Shown here: piece by piece, positions 6,861-14,463 of the stretch
Numbering within the stretch: position 1 is the first letter of the stretch
Layout of the letters: each line of letters starts with the position of its first letter
Assembly: GCA_035574315.1 (NCBI GenBank)
Contig: DATLYW010000028.1
Location: forward strand, 58,654 to 122,653
Reading direction: 5' to 3'
Origin: Candidatus Zixiibacteriota bacterium
Lineage (GTDB): Bacteria; Desulfobacterota; Binatia; UBA9968
DNA length: 64,000 bases
The notes under the pieces: generated by a model
Database searches by the model: none
The model's input: the letters and a program-made list of their open reading frames with translations, nothing else
Told to the model about the DNA's origin: nothing
Translations under genes and position numbers: made by a program

Positions 6861-9548
6861 TCAGCGCCGCGCCGCCGCTCTGGCTCCCGGCGCGGCAGGG
6901 GCGGCGGGCCGGCTCCCGTTTCCGCCGAGCGTCATCACGTAATCGCGCAGGGCTTCAATCTGCCTGTCGTCTTTGCCCCCCAGGATATTGTCCGGCCCTC
7001 CCGGGTAGAACGACGGCATCTTGGTACCCGGCTGGATCTTCTGCGGATCCTGCAACCATTTGAGAATCCAGGCCGGGTTGAGCCGCTGACGCGCCAGCGC
7101 CAGATCCGGCGCCCAGCCTTCCGGCGGCCCTTCCGGAGTCTTGCCGCCCTGCTGGTGGCAGCTGAAGCAGTTGAAATAGTCCCTGGAGGCGAGCACGCGG
7201 GCCGCTTCCAGATTCTCCCGTGGAATTTTCGTATCGTCAACCCAGGCGAAAGGAATTTCCACTTTGGACAACCCGTTGAAGTAGCTCACCAGCAGGTTCG
7301 CCTGAGGATCCGTGAAGCCGAACGTCGGCATCCTGATCTGGAGCCAGGGACGCAGCGGGACCGGCGACTTCAGGAACCCGAACAGCCAGTTCGACTGGAC
7401 CTTCTCGCCTTCGCCGTTGAGCGGCGGCGGCGCCGCCTCGGGAGCCTCGTAGTACTTCTTCACGAAGCCCCCGCGCTTCTCGATCTCGTGGCAGCCCACG
7501 CAATTGTAGAGCTGCACCAGCCGGCGGCCTTCGACCACCTGCACCACCCGCTGGCTCTGGTCCGCCAGGTAGCGCTCGCCGACCTTCTTTTCGCGGAATC
7601 CGGCGAGCAAAATCCGCAGCGCCCGGATGTCCTCGTCGGCGAGATTGAACTGCGGCATCACCTGCTCCACGCGCTCGGTGGCGTAGATGCGCGGCGTCTT
7701 GAGCTTGTTGTACGTCCAGTCGTCCCAGGTCGGCTTGATGTCGGTGCGGTTGCCGAAGAACAGCTCTTCGAGGGGCTTGGAGCCGAAGGTGGTGAGCTCG
7801 ACGCCGATGCGCGATTCCTTCTCCATTCCCTCGATGTCGTGGCAGCCGAAGCAGCCGTACTTGCGCACCAGCGACTCGCCGCGCTTGATGTTCCTGGCGT
7901 CGCTCAGCTGCTGCTCGATTCCGGGAATCGGCTCGGCCTTGCTGCCGAGGGTCGCAAGGTAGCTCGTGATCGCCAGCGCCTCGTCGTCCGTCAAGCGCAG
8001 GCTCGGCATCGCGGTGTCGGGCGCGAAGTCCTTGGGATTCTTGATCCAGTGGTAAATCCACCGCGGGTTGGTCTTCGACGCGATGTCCTTGAGATTGGGG
8101 ACCAGGTCTTTCTCCTTGCCGACGACGGTGGTGAACTCCCCTTCGGCGAATCCGTGGCAGCCCTTGCAGCCCACGGTCTCCACGAGCTTCTTGCCGCGCG
8201 CCGCCGCTGCGGCGTCGCCTTCACGGAAGGCGGCGGGCAGCGGATGCTGCTGCAGCCAGCTCTCCCCGTCGTCCTTCGACAGCGACCACAAGAACGCCGC
8301 GATCGCCACCGCCTCGTCGCGCTTGAGGTCGAAGTTCGGCATCCGGGTTCGCCGCCGGAACTTGTGCGGGTTTTCGATCCATCCCACCATCCAGCTCGGG
8401 TCGACCTTGGCGCTGATCCGTCGCAGGCTCGGGCCGATCTTGGGGATGTTCTCGTAGCCCTTGACCAGGTGGCATCCGGTGCAGCCGATCTGCTCGAAGA
8501 TCCTCTGCCCCTGAGCGAGCAGCGGAGCTTCCTGCTCGAACTTCTGCACGTCGAGATGGCAGGAAACGCAGCTCGACTGGGCTTTGGCGCCGCGCAAGAG
8601 CGGAAATTCCCAGAGCGGCACCTCGCCGTGGGCCTGCTTGACGCTGTTCACCGCCACGCCCTGCCCTTCGTGGCAGGAGGTGCACCCGAACTTTTCCGGG
8701 GGATGCGCGTTGTCGCCGAGCAGCGTCTCGCGCTTCGGGTGCGTCTTGAAGGGGTTCGGCTGGTCTTCGAAGCCGGGACGGTTGATCGCCAGGTGGCAGG
8801 TCTGGCAGCGGTCCACGCGCGCGATCGGCTGGTCGAAGCGGTTACGGTCGAATTCATCGAGCGAGACCTGCAGGATCTTCGGAATCCGGTAAAAGGAAAC
8901 CGGGCCCAGCTGGAAGGTGGCGTTCTCCATCACCCGCCGCCATTTGTCGCGTTCCGCGCTGAGCTTGGCGAGCTCGTCCTCCAGCTCCTTGACGCCCGCG
9001 TGGATCTTCTTGATCTCCTCCTTGATCCGCTCCCGCTTCGCTCGAGCCGCCGCCAGCTGCGGCTCGAGCTTCTGCTGCTCCTTTTCCAGCTCCCGAATCA
9101 CCTCGAGGTAGGGCTTGGGATTGCGCCGTTGCTGTACCGCGTGGTCGTGCTCGTACCAGGCCTCCTCCAGCTCGCTTTTGATGAACTTGACCTCCTGATC
9201 GATCTCCCGGAAGCGCACGTCGGCTTCCTTCTCCTGGCGCTCCAGGGCGGCGAGCCGCTCGGCCATCTGCCCCCGGGACAGGCTCGCCCTGGCCGCCGCG
9301 AGCTTCCTGGAAAGCTCCTGATACTTCGGCTCGGCCCGCAGCTTCTTGTCTTCCTCGTCGTAGGCCGCCTTTGCCTTGGCGTAATCGAGGCGGTAGAAAC
9401 GCGCCTGAAAAGCCTTCCACGGACGCCGCGTGATGTTGTCGTCCCAGAACGCCCAGAACGACAGCGCCACGAGCATGGCCACGCCGAGCACGAAGACGCT
9501 GCCGTACGATTTCTTTTCTTCCTGTGGATCGATCCCTCGTTCCGCCAT
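6861..9548 (-). CDS. Membrane-anchored octaheme cytochrome c with long coiled coil
   Basis: This 895-residue protein has one N-terminal membrane anchor (VFVLGVAMLVALSFWAFW, about 18-35). A charged heptad-rich coiled coil follows (about 60-215), then eight CxxCH heme c sites whose first Cys is at residues 248, 289, 327, 356, 461, 566, 683 and 794. The last five sites lie about 105-118 residues apart, each in a mono-heme cytochrome c-like domain carrying a candidate axial Met in an MPxF/MPSL-type motif. It occupies the place of cytochrome f or c1 in the operon, directly after the b subunits, so it is the likely electron outlet of the complex. The coiled coil between anchor and hemes is unusual. 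It may hold the heme string away from the membrane or mediate oligomers (inference). Confidence 0.9.
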   Translation of the reverse strand: MAERGIDPQEEKKSYGSVFVLGVAMLVALSFWAFWDDNITRRPWKAFQARFYRLDYAKAKAAYDEEDKKLRAEPKYQELSRKLAAARASLSRGQMAERLAALERQEKEADVRFREIDQEVKFIKSELEEAWYEHDHAVQQRRNPKPYLEVIRELEKEQQKLEPQLAAARAKRERIKEEIKKIHAGVKELEDELAKLSAERDKWRRVMENATFQLGPVSFYRIPKILQVSLDEFDRNRFDQPIARVDRCQTCHLAINRPGFEDQPNPFKTHPKRETLLGDNAHPPEKFGCTSCHEGQGVAVNSVKQAHGEVPLWEFPLLRGAKAQSSCVSCHLDVQKFEQEAPLLAQGQRIFEQIGCTGCHLVKGYENIPKIGPSLRRISAKVDPSWMVGWIENPHKFRRRTRMPNFDLKRDEAVAIAAFLWSLSKDDGESWLQQHPLPAAFREGDAAAAARGKKLVETVGCKGCHGFAEGEFTTVVGKEKDLVPNLKDIASKTNPRWIYHWIKNPKDFAPDTAMPSLRLTDDEALAITSYLATLGSKAEPIPGIEQQLSDARNIKRGESLVRKYGCFGCHDIEGMEKESRIGVELTTFGSKPLEELFFGNRTDIKPTWDDWTYNKLKTPRIYATERVEQVMPQFNLADEDIRALRILLAGFREKKVGERYLADQSQRVVQVVEGRRLVQLYNCVGCHEIEKRGGFVKKYYEAPEAAPPPLNGEGEKVQSNWLFGFLKSPVPLRPWLQIRMPTFGFTDPQANLLVSYFNGLSKVEIPFAWVDDTKIPRENLEAARVLASRDYFNCFSCHQQGGKTPEGPPEGWAPDLALARQRLNPAWILKWLQDPQKIQPGTKMPSFYPGGPDNILGGKDDRQIEALRDYVMTLGGNGSRPAAPAAPGARAAARR

Positions 9549-9557
9549 GCCCCCACC

Positions 9558-9725
9558 TCACGCCGCCCTGCGTTCGAGGGCGCGGCCCAAGGAAAAGACC
9601 CCGAGACCGATCAAGGTCAATACGATTTCTTCCGCCATCGAGAAATTCTTCATGACTCCCACGAACAGGGCGTAGCCGACGTCGGCGAGCCCCACGGCCT
9701 GCAAAATCTTGGCGAGGTAGAACAT
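9558..9725 (-). CDS. 55-residue membrane protein of the bc complex operon
   Basis: This short gene has an ATG at 9725 whose A is the last base of the preceding TGA (TGATG), and its stop lies 9 bp before the octaheme cytochrome start. The product begins MFYLAKILQAVGLADVGYAL and contains one or two hydrophobic segments (about 7-25 and 32-46), ending ERRAA. Its placement without gaps inside the operon, translational coupling and hydrophobic character argue that it is real. It could be a small structural subunit like the single-helix Pet proteins of cytochrome b6f, but no sequence family is recognised. Confidence 0.7.
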   Translation of the reverse strand: MFYLAKILQAVGLADVGYALFVGVMKNFSMAEEIVLTLIGLGVFSLGRALERRAA

Positions 9726-10492
9726 CAGATGTTAAGCCACGGCGTGACCAGGATGTACTTGACGTTGAAGGCCAGGCGCAGGAACATCTTGGCCGGCAGC
9801 GAAAGCATCAGGACGAACAGCACTGCGGTGATCGTGAAGCGCACCATGCCCCAGCGCTCGAGGAACTCCCGCCCCTTGACCCGCAGCACCCACCAATAGA
9901 AAAGCGCGATCCCGACGGCGAAGTAAACGGCGATCACGAACAGCCCGAACGCCGCCGACCACCAGTAGTCGCGGAACCCGAAGAGGTAGGGGAGATCGAC
10001 GTTGGTGAGCGCCACCACCTTGTGCGGGTCCCACCGCTGCCAGGGCCAGAAGAGGTTCCAGCCCGGACCGCGGAAAAACGTCCCGATGATGATCATCGTC
10101 ACCCAGAGCACATGGAAGCCGAAGACGAACGTGAGGATCTCGTACTTGCGCTCCTTGAAGCAGTAGTAGCCGTTGCCCTTGGGGTTGATGTCGATGAAGG
10201 GAATCACCATGAGACCGACGATGATCAGGCTCGGCAGCACGACGCCCGCGTGCCAGGGATCGAAATAGACCAGCATCTCCTGCAGCCCCAGGAAGTACCA
10301 CGGGGCCTTGGAGGGGTTGGGCGTGCGGGTGGGGTTCGCCGGCTCCTCGAGCGGCGCGTCGACCGTCATGGCCCACAGTGCGAGCACCACCATGACGAAC
10401 AGCGCCACGAGAAACTCCATCCGCACCAGGTGGGGCCAGGTGTGAATCTTGTCGTCGACGGGCAATCTTCTTTCGCGCGTGACCTCAGCCAT
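9725..10492 (-). CDS. Cytochrome b subunit IV-like protein (C-terminal half of cytochrome b)
   Basis: This 255-residue polytopic protein corresponds to petD/subunit IV and the C-terminal half of cytochrome b. It has TWPHLVRMEFLVALF (helix E region), the quinol-site motif as APWYFLGLQEMLVYFDPW in place of PEWY, and GLMVIPFIDINP. Two or three extra helices follow beyond the 160-residue plant-type subunit IV (LPYLFGFRDYWWSAAFGLF and after). It would form the quinol-oxidising pocket together with the b6 and Rieske subunits. It starts 22 bp after the b6 gene and overlaps the 55-residue gene by one base. Confidence 0.9.
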   Translation of the reverse strand: MAEVTRERRLPVDDKIHTWPHLVRMEFLVALFVMVVLALWAMTVDAPLEEPANPTRTPNPSKAPWYFLGLQEMLVYFDPWHAGVVLPSLIIVGLMVIPFIDINPKGNGYYCFKERKYEILTFVFGFHVLWVTMIIIGTFFRGPGWNLFWPWQRWDPHKVVALTNVDLPYLFGFRDYWWSAAFGLFVIAVYFAVGIALFYWWVLRVKGREFLERWGMVRFTITAVLFVLMLSLPAKMFLRLAFNVKYILVTPWLNI

Positions 10493-10514
10493 CGTCCTTT
10501 TCCTCGCGCCGGGG

Positions 10515-11285
10515 CTACAGAGGCGGCCCGGAGAATCCGTCCCTGCGAATGCGCCAGAAATGGACCGCCATCAGGATGCTGGCGACCAGCGGAATGAAAA
10601 TGCAGTGCAGGATGTAGAAGCGCAACAGCGTATGCGGCCCGATCTCGCCGCCCCCGAAGAGAAACGCCCGGGCGTCGTAGATCGGGTTGACGCCCACGAA
10701 CTCGGCGAACGGCCCCTCGTAGCCCAGCAGCGGCGTCGCCCGCGCCATATTGGAGCCGACGGTCACCGCCCAGATCGCGAGCTGGTCCCACGGCAGGAGA
10801 TAGCCCGTGAAGCTCAACAGGAGCGTGAGCACGAGCAGCAGCACGCCGACCACCCAGTTGAACTCGCGCGGCGGCTTGTAGGACCCGGTGAGAAACACCC
10901 GGAACATGTGGAGCCAGACGAACACCACCATCGCGTGCGCCGCCCAGCGGTGCATGTTGCGCATCAACATGCCGAAAGGCATGTCGAACTCGAGGTATTT
11001 CATGTCGGCGTAGGCGTACTCGGCGACCGGGCGGTAGTAGAACATCAGATAGATGCCGGTGACCACGGTGACGAGGAACATGAGAAACGTCAGCCCCCCC
11101 ATACACCAGGTGAATCGCATTCTCACCGCGTGGCGGCGGACCTTGGCGGGATGGAGGTGGAGAAAGACGTTGGAGGTCACCATCATGACGCGGTTGCGAG
11201 GCGTATCCTCGTAGCCGTGGCGAAAGATGGATTTCCACACCTGGCTCTCGACGACGTCGTTCTTGATCTTGTCAAAAATACCCAT
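10515..11285 (-). CDS. Cytochrome b6-type subunit (N-terminal half of split cytochrome b)
   Basis: This 256-residue protein has four membrane helices with two pairs of heme b ligands: MHRWAAHAMVVFVWLHMF (helix B) and a matching pair of His in LRFYILHCIFIPLVASILMAVHF (helix D). SFTGYLLPWDQLAIWAVTVG is a classic b6/b motif. FTWCMGGLTF aligns with the FYCLGG region of cytochrome b6, whose Cys35 binds the extra heme c(i). This suggests a b6f-like rather than bc1-like core. It sits between the Rieske and subunit IV genes in the conserved order. Confidence 0.93.
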   Translation of the reverse strand: MGIFDKIKNDVVESQVWKSIFRHGYEDTPRNRVMMVTSNVFLHLHPAKVRRHAVRMRFTWCMGGLTFLMFLVTVVTGIYLMFYYRPVAEYAYADMKYLEFDMPFGMLMRNMHRWAAHAMVVFVWLHMFRVFLTGSYKPPREFNWVVGVLLLVLTLLLSFTGYLLPWDQLAIWAVTVGSNMARATPLLGYEGPFAEFVGVNPIYDARAFLFGGGEIGPHTLLRFYILHCIFIPLVASILMAVHFWRIRRDGFSGPPL

Positions 11286-11295
11286 GGGTGTACCG

Positions 11296-11811
11296 TCAAA
11301 CCTTGAGGATGCTGTCGGCGTGCTGCTCGTCGGGCTCGACGCCGGGATTCATCTTGAAAACCTTGCTCTTGTCGACCACGAGCTGCCCGTCCTCGCCGAT
11401 GGTGACCTTGAAGCGATCGAGCGGCCGCGGTGCCGGCCCTTCGAAGTTCAGGCCCGATTTGAAAAAGCCGCTGCCGTGGCAGGGGCACTTGAACTTGTTT
11501 TCCGCCGCCAGCCAGCGGGGGGTGCAGCCGAGGTGGGTGCACTTGGCGAAGATGGCGTAGATCCCGGATTCCTCGCGAACGATCCAGACCCGCTGCTCCT
11601 GCTTGTATTTCTCGCTCACCTCCCCGATGGCGTAGTCCGAGGGGAACCCCGCCTTGAACGTGCTCGGCGGCTGGAAGAGAACCCGCGGAAAAGCGGAGCG
11701 AACGAAACCCAGCAGGCTCAACCCTCCGAAGACTCCGAATCCGCCCCAACCGAGCCGCGTGAAGAAATCCCGCCGAGACCAGATACCGCGCTTGACCTTT
11801 TCCTCTGCCAT
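11296..11811 (-). CDS. Rieske [2Fe-2S] iron-sulfur protein
   Basis: This 171-residue protein has an N-terminal twin-arginine-like segment (SRRDFFTRLGWGGFGVFGGLSLLGF) that can act as Tat signal and membrane anchor. The Rieske cluster site follows: Cys91-Thr-His93 in CTHLGC, and Cys109 with His112 in CPCHGS. The remaining cysteines, Cys96 and Cys111, form the usual disulfide. It takes one electron from quinol and passes it to the cytochrome c partner. Spacing is 10 bp to the b6 gene and 6 bp from the upstream small membrane protein gene. Confidence 0.95.
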   Translation of the reverse strand: MAEEKVKRGIWSRRDFFTRLGWGGFGVFGGLSLLGFVRSAFPRVLFQPPSTFKAGFPSDYAIGEVSEKYKQEQRVWIVREESGIYAIFAKCTHLGCTPRWLAAENKFKCPCHGSGFFKSGLNFEGPAPRPLDRFKVTIGEDGQLVVDKSKVFKMNPGVEPDEQHADSILKV

Positions 11812-11817
11812 GAACGC

Positions 11818-12165
11818 TTACCTTTTGAGCCAGCTAATCAACGCTCCCCAAACGACGAAAAAGACGCCGCCGGCCATCAACATGAGGCCGACCGGCCCGA
11901 AAACGAACGACAGACCCGCCCCCAGACAAAAGATCAAGACCCCTGTACCCAGCGGATTGAACGGAGCCGGCGCTGTTCCCGCGACGCTTCCGCCACCCTC
12001 GGGTTCGTGAATCAGCTCCTCGCGGATGAGGGTGAACGCCAGCTCCTTGAGATCTTCCCGCCGTCGCGGATCACCGCGTTGAATCAGGCGGCCGATCTCC
12101 TGAGCGAGCTTTTCAATCTCTTGTTCACGCGCTTGCTGCGCGAGGTCGGGAGGGTCGGGTGCCAC
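11818..12165 (-). CDS. Small two-helix membrane protein, first gene of the bc operon
   Basis: This 115-residue protein (GTG start at 12165) has an acidic/basic helical N-terminus (about 1-50, EIEKLAQEIGRLIQRGDPRR) and two membrane helices (about 70-90 and 92-112) ending WLKR. It is not a family I recognise. It lies 6 bp upstream of the Rieske gene and downstream of a plausible promoter, so it probably belongs to the complex or assists its assembly. Confidence that it is a gene is good; the function is unknown. Confidence 0.65.
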   Translation of the reverse strand: MAPDPPDLAQQAREQEIEKLAQEIGRLIQRGDPRRREDLKELAFTLIREELIHEPEGGGSVAGTAPAPFNPLGTGVLIFCLGAGLSFVFGPVGLMLMAGGVFFVVWGALISWLKR

Positions 12166-12182
12166 TCAGATTAAATTTGGTG

Positions 12183-12209
12183 ATTATTATAGAAACAGCC
12201 CTTTGTCAA
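12183..12209 (-). promoter_or_regulatory. Putative sigma-70-like promoter of the bc-complex operon
   Basis: In an AT-rich patch that stands out from its surroundings, the minus strand has TTGACA (12209-12204) and TATAAT (12191-12186). The spacer between those exact hexamers is only 12 bp; a shifted -10 (AATAAT, 12188-12183) gives 15 bp. It lies 20-45 bp upstream of the GTG at 12165. Confidence 0.4.
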
Positions 12210-12234
12210 CCACCGGTCCCCCGCATAACCTGCT

Positions 12235-12717
12235 TCATTTGCTCAATAAAACCACTGCGAAGGCGGCCATCCCCTTGCCCGCGCCGAGCGCGCCGAGCTT
12301 TTCCGGCGTGGCGGCCTTGAGGTTGACCGCGCCCGGCCGCGTCCCGAGCAAGGCCGCGATTTTCTTCCTCATCGCCGGATAGTACGGCGCCAGCCGCGGT
12401 CCCTGGGCGAGCACCGTCACGTCCAGGTTGACCACCCGAAACCGCTTCCGCTTCATCATCGAGGTAACGGATCTCAGCAGCTCGGTGCTCGCGATTCCCT
12501 CGGTCCGGGAATCGCTGTCCGGAAAATGGAGGCCGATGTCGCCTTCCCCCATCGCGCCCAGCACCGCGTTCATGACCGCGTGCAGCACCACGTCGGCGTC
12601 GGAGTGGCCTGAAAGCCCCCGCGGATAGGGAATCTCGACGCCGCCCAGAACCAGCCGGCGCCGCGGCGCGAAGCGGTGGACGTCGACGCCGTGCCCGATA
12701 CGAAGCTGAAGCGTCAT
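12235..12717 (-). CDS. ispF: 2-C-methyl-D-erythritol 2,4-cyclodiphosphate synthase
   Basis: This 160-residue enzyme of the MEP isoprenoid pathway converts CDP-methylerythritol 2-phosphate to the cyclodiphosphate with release of CMP. Visible motifs are RIGHGVDVHRF with the metal ligands Asp and His, GHSDADVVLHAVMNAVLGA, GDIGLHFPD and the C-terminal KAATPEKLGALGAGKG. The open frame extends to 13569, but everything upstream of the ATG at 12717 is antisense to the DUF3750 gene, and family alignment fixes this start. No ispD is visible beside it. Confidence 0.95.
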   Translation of the reverse strand: MTLQLRIGHGVDVHRFAPRRRLVLGGVEIPYPRGLSGHSDADVVLHAVMNAVLGAMGEGDIGLHFPDSDSRTEGIASTELLRSVTSMMKRKRFRVVNLDVTVLAQGPRLAPYYPAMRKKIAALLGTRPGAVNLKAATPEKLGALGAGKGMAAFAVVLLSK

Positions 12718-12825
12718 GCCCGATCTCGCGAATAGCTCATCATTGCCCGAACCGCGCCGACAATCAACGCCCCGGGACCCGGTGCTCTGGCAACAGGGTC
12801 GGCGCTCGGCTATAATCCGCTCGCG

Positions 12826-13572
12826 ATGGGCTCCCGGATCGTCCTGCTGGCTCTGGTTTTTCTGCTGGCGCTGCCGCTCTTCGTGATCTTCTCGGGAGCC
12901 GCTCAGCTCGGCCGGGACTACCGCCGCGCCGACCGCTCGAGCGCGGGGATCGCCCCGCCCCCGGAAGCCGCCCCCGAGGCCGTGGTCCAGGTTTACGCCG
13001 CCCGGGCCCTCAACTGGCGCGGCATCTTCGGCGTGCACTCCTGGATCGCCACCAAGCCGAAGAACGGCGATCACTACACCGTGCACCACGTGATCGGCTG
13101 GCGGCAGTACCGCAACCTCCCCGTGGTCGTCTCCGCCCCGGGAACTCCGGACGGAAAGTGGTTCGGCAATCTGCCCGAGCTGCTCGCCGAGCTGAGGGGC
13201 GAGGAAGCGGAGCGCGCGATCGAGAAGATCGAGCGCGCGGTTGCGACTTATCCTTATGCCGGCGAGTACCAGCTCTGGCCGGGACCGAACAGCAACACCT
13301 TCGTTGCCTACGTCGCCCGGCAGGTGCCCGAGCTGCGGCTCGAGCTGCCCGTCACCGCGATCGGCAAGGATTTCCCGATCAACGGCTCGTTGATCGATCA
13401 CGCCCCGAGCGGCACGGGATATCAGGCCTCGGTGTACGGGCTGTTCGGCGTGATGCTGTCGCGCGAGGAAGGGATCGAGCTTAACCTTTTGGGCCTGAGT
13501 TTCGGCCTCGACCTGGCCCGTCCGGCCCTGAAGCTCCCCTTCGTCGGGCGCGTCGGCCTCTCCAACCACTGA
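12826..13572 (+). CDS. DUF3750 family protein
   Basis: This 248-residue protein has an N-terminal signal/anchor helix (IVLLALVFLLALPLFVIF). A conserved core follows: VQVYAARALNWRGIFGVHSWIA, YTVHHVIGWR and WPGPNSNTFVAYVARQVPEL, then LPVTAIGKDF. These are hallmarks of DUF3750, whose His, Cys-less core and NSNTF motif resemble NlpC/P60-like or transglutaminase-like hydrolases. The biochemical role is not known. It is divergent from ispF (108 bp) and convergent with the ABC ATPase. Confidence 0.85.
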   Translation: MGSRIVLLALVFLLALPLFVIFSGAAQLGRDYRRADRSSAGIAPPPEAAPEAVVQVYAARALNWRGIFGVHSWIATKPKNGDHYTVHHVIGWRQYRNLPVVVSAPGTPDGKWFGNLPELLAELRGEEAERAIEKIERAVATYPYAGEYQLWPGPNSNTFVAYVARQVPELRLELPVTAIGKDFPINGSLIDHAPSGTGYQASVYGLFGVMLSREEGIELNLLGLSFGLDLARPALKLPFVGRVGLSNH

Positions 13573-13584
13573 AACAATCGCGAC

Positions 13585-14409
13585 TCACCCGACGATCGGC
13601 CAGTAGCGTCCCCCGGCGCGGATCACGCGAAGAGAGACGCCGTAGATCCGCTCGAGGACGGCGGGCGTCAGCGCATCGGGCGTCGGGCCCGCGTAGAGCA
13701 CCATCCCGTCTTTCAGCACCAGGGTCTTGCGAAACAGCGGCAGGATCTCCTCGACGTGGTGCGTCACGTAGAGGAGCGAAGGGAACCGTTTCTCGCGGGC
13801 GAGCTTCTGCAGGCTCGCCAGGAACGCCTCGCGCGCCCCGGGGTCCATGCCGGCGCAGGGCTCGTCCAGAATGATCAGGTACGGCCGCGTCATGCGGGCC
13901 CGCGCGATCAGGACCTTTTGCTGCTCGCCCTGCGAGAGCGTTCCGAACTCCTGTTCGCTCAAATGATCGGAGCCGATCTCCTTCAGGTAGCGTCGGGCGG
14001 CCCGATAATCGCCCGCTACGGCGGGCCCTGCGAAAGCCTCGATGTAGCCGATCTGCGCAAAGCGGCCGGAGATCACGGTACGAATCACCTTTTCGCGCGG
14101 CGGGATTTGCGCCGCGAGCGTGGACGTCACCCAGCCGACGCTGCGCCGCAGCCGCGGCAGATTGACGCGCTCGCGACCCCGCCGCAGGACCTTCCCGCCG
14201 TCGTTGGGCCAAAGATAGCCGAACGCGACCTTGAGGAGCGTGGTCTTCCCCGAGCCGTTGGGTCCCAGGATGGCCCAGTGCTCTCCCGGCAGCACCGTCC
14301 AGTCGATGGAGTCGAGGATTCTCCGTCCCGCCACGCGGTAGGAGACTCCCCGCAGCTCGAGCGCGGGGACGCGCCGGGCGGCGCGAGGTCGTCTGATTCG
14401 GGCGCGCAT
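13585..14409 (-). CDS. ABC transporter ATP-binding protein
   Basis: This 274-residue single-domain ATPase has Walker A GPNGSGKTT (about residues 49-57), a Q-loop region, the signature LSQGEQQKVLIARA, Walker B LIILDEPCAGMDP, and the H-loop in YVTHHVEEI. It resembles the ModF/YlmA-type soluble ATPases that occur without dedicated permease genes. No membrane subunit is adjacent: the next gene on the same strand is an MFS transporter 54 bp upstream. The transported substrate, or a non-transport role, cannot be told from sequence. Confidence 0.9.
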   Translation of the reverse strand: MRARIRRPRAARRVPALELRGVSYRVAGRRILDSIDWTVLPGEHWAILGPNGSGKTTLLKVAFGYLWPNDGGKVLRRGRERVNLPRLRRSVGWVTSTLAAQIPPREKVIRTVISGRFAQIGYIEAFAGPAVAGDYRAARRYLKEIGSDHLSEQEFGTLSQGEQQKVLIARARMTRPYLIILDEPCAGMDPGAREAFLASLQKLAREKRFPSLLYVTHHVEEILPLFRKTLVLKDGMVLYAGPTPDALTPAVLERIYGVSLRVIRAGGRYWPIVG

Positions 14410-14463
14410 GGTAGTCCTGCGAGGCGATGTTTCCGAGGAGAAAAGAAGAAAAAGACCTCGAAG

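Noticed and set aside
7155..9899. 914-codon open frame on the plus strand
   Set aside because: It is exactly antisense to the octaheme cytochrome, whose eight CxxCH sites and coiled coil prove the minus-strand gene. GC-rich codon bias keeps the complementary frame open.
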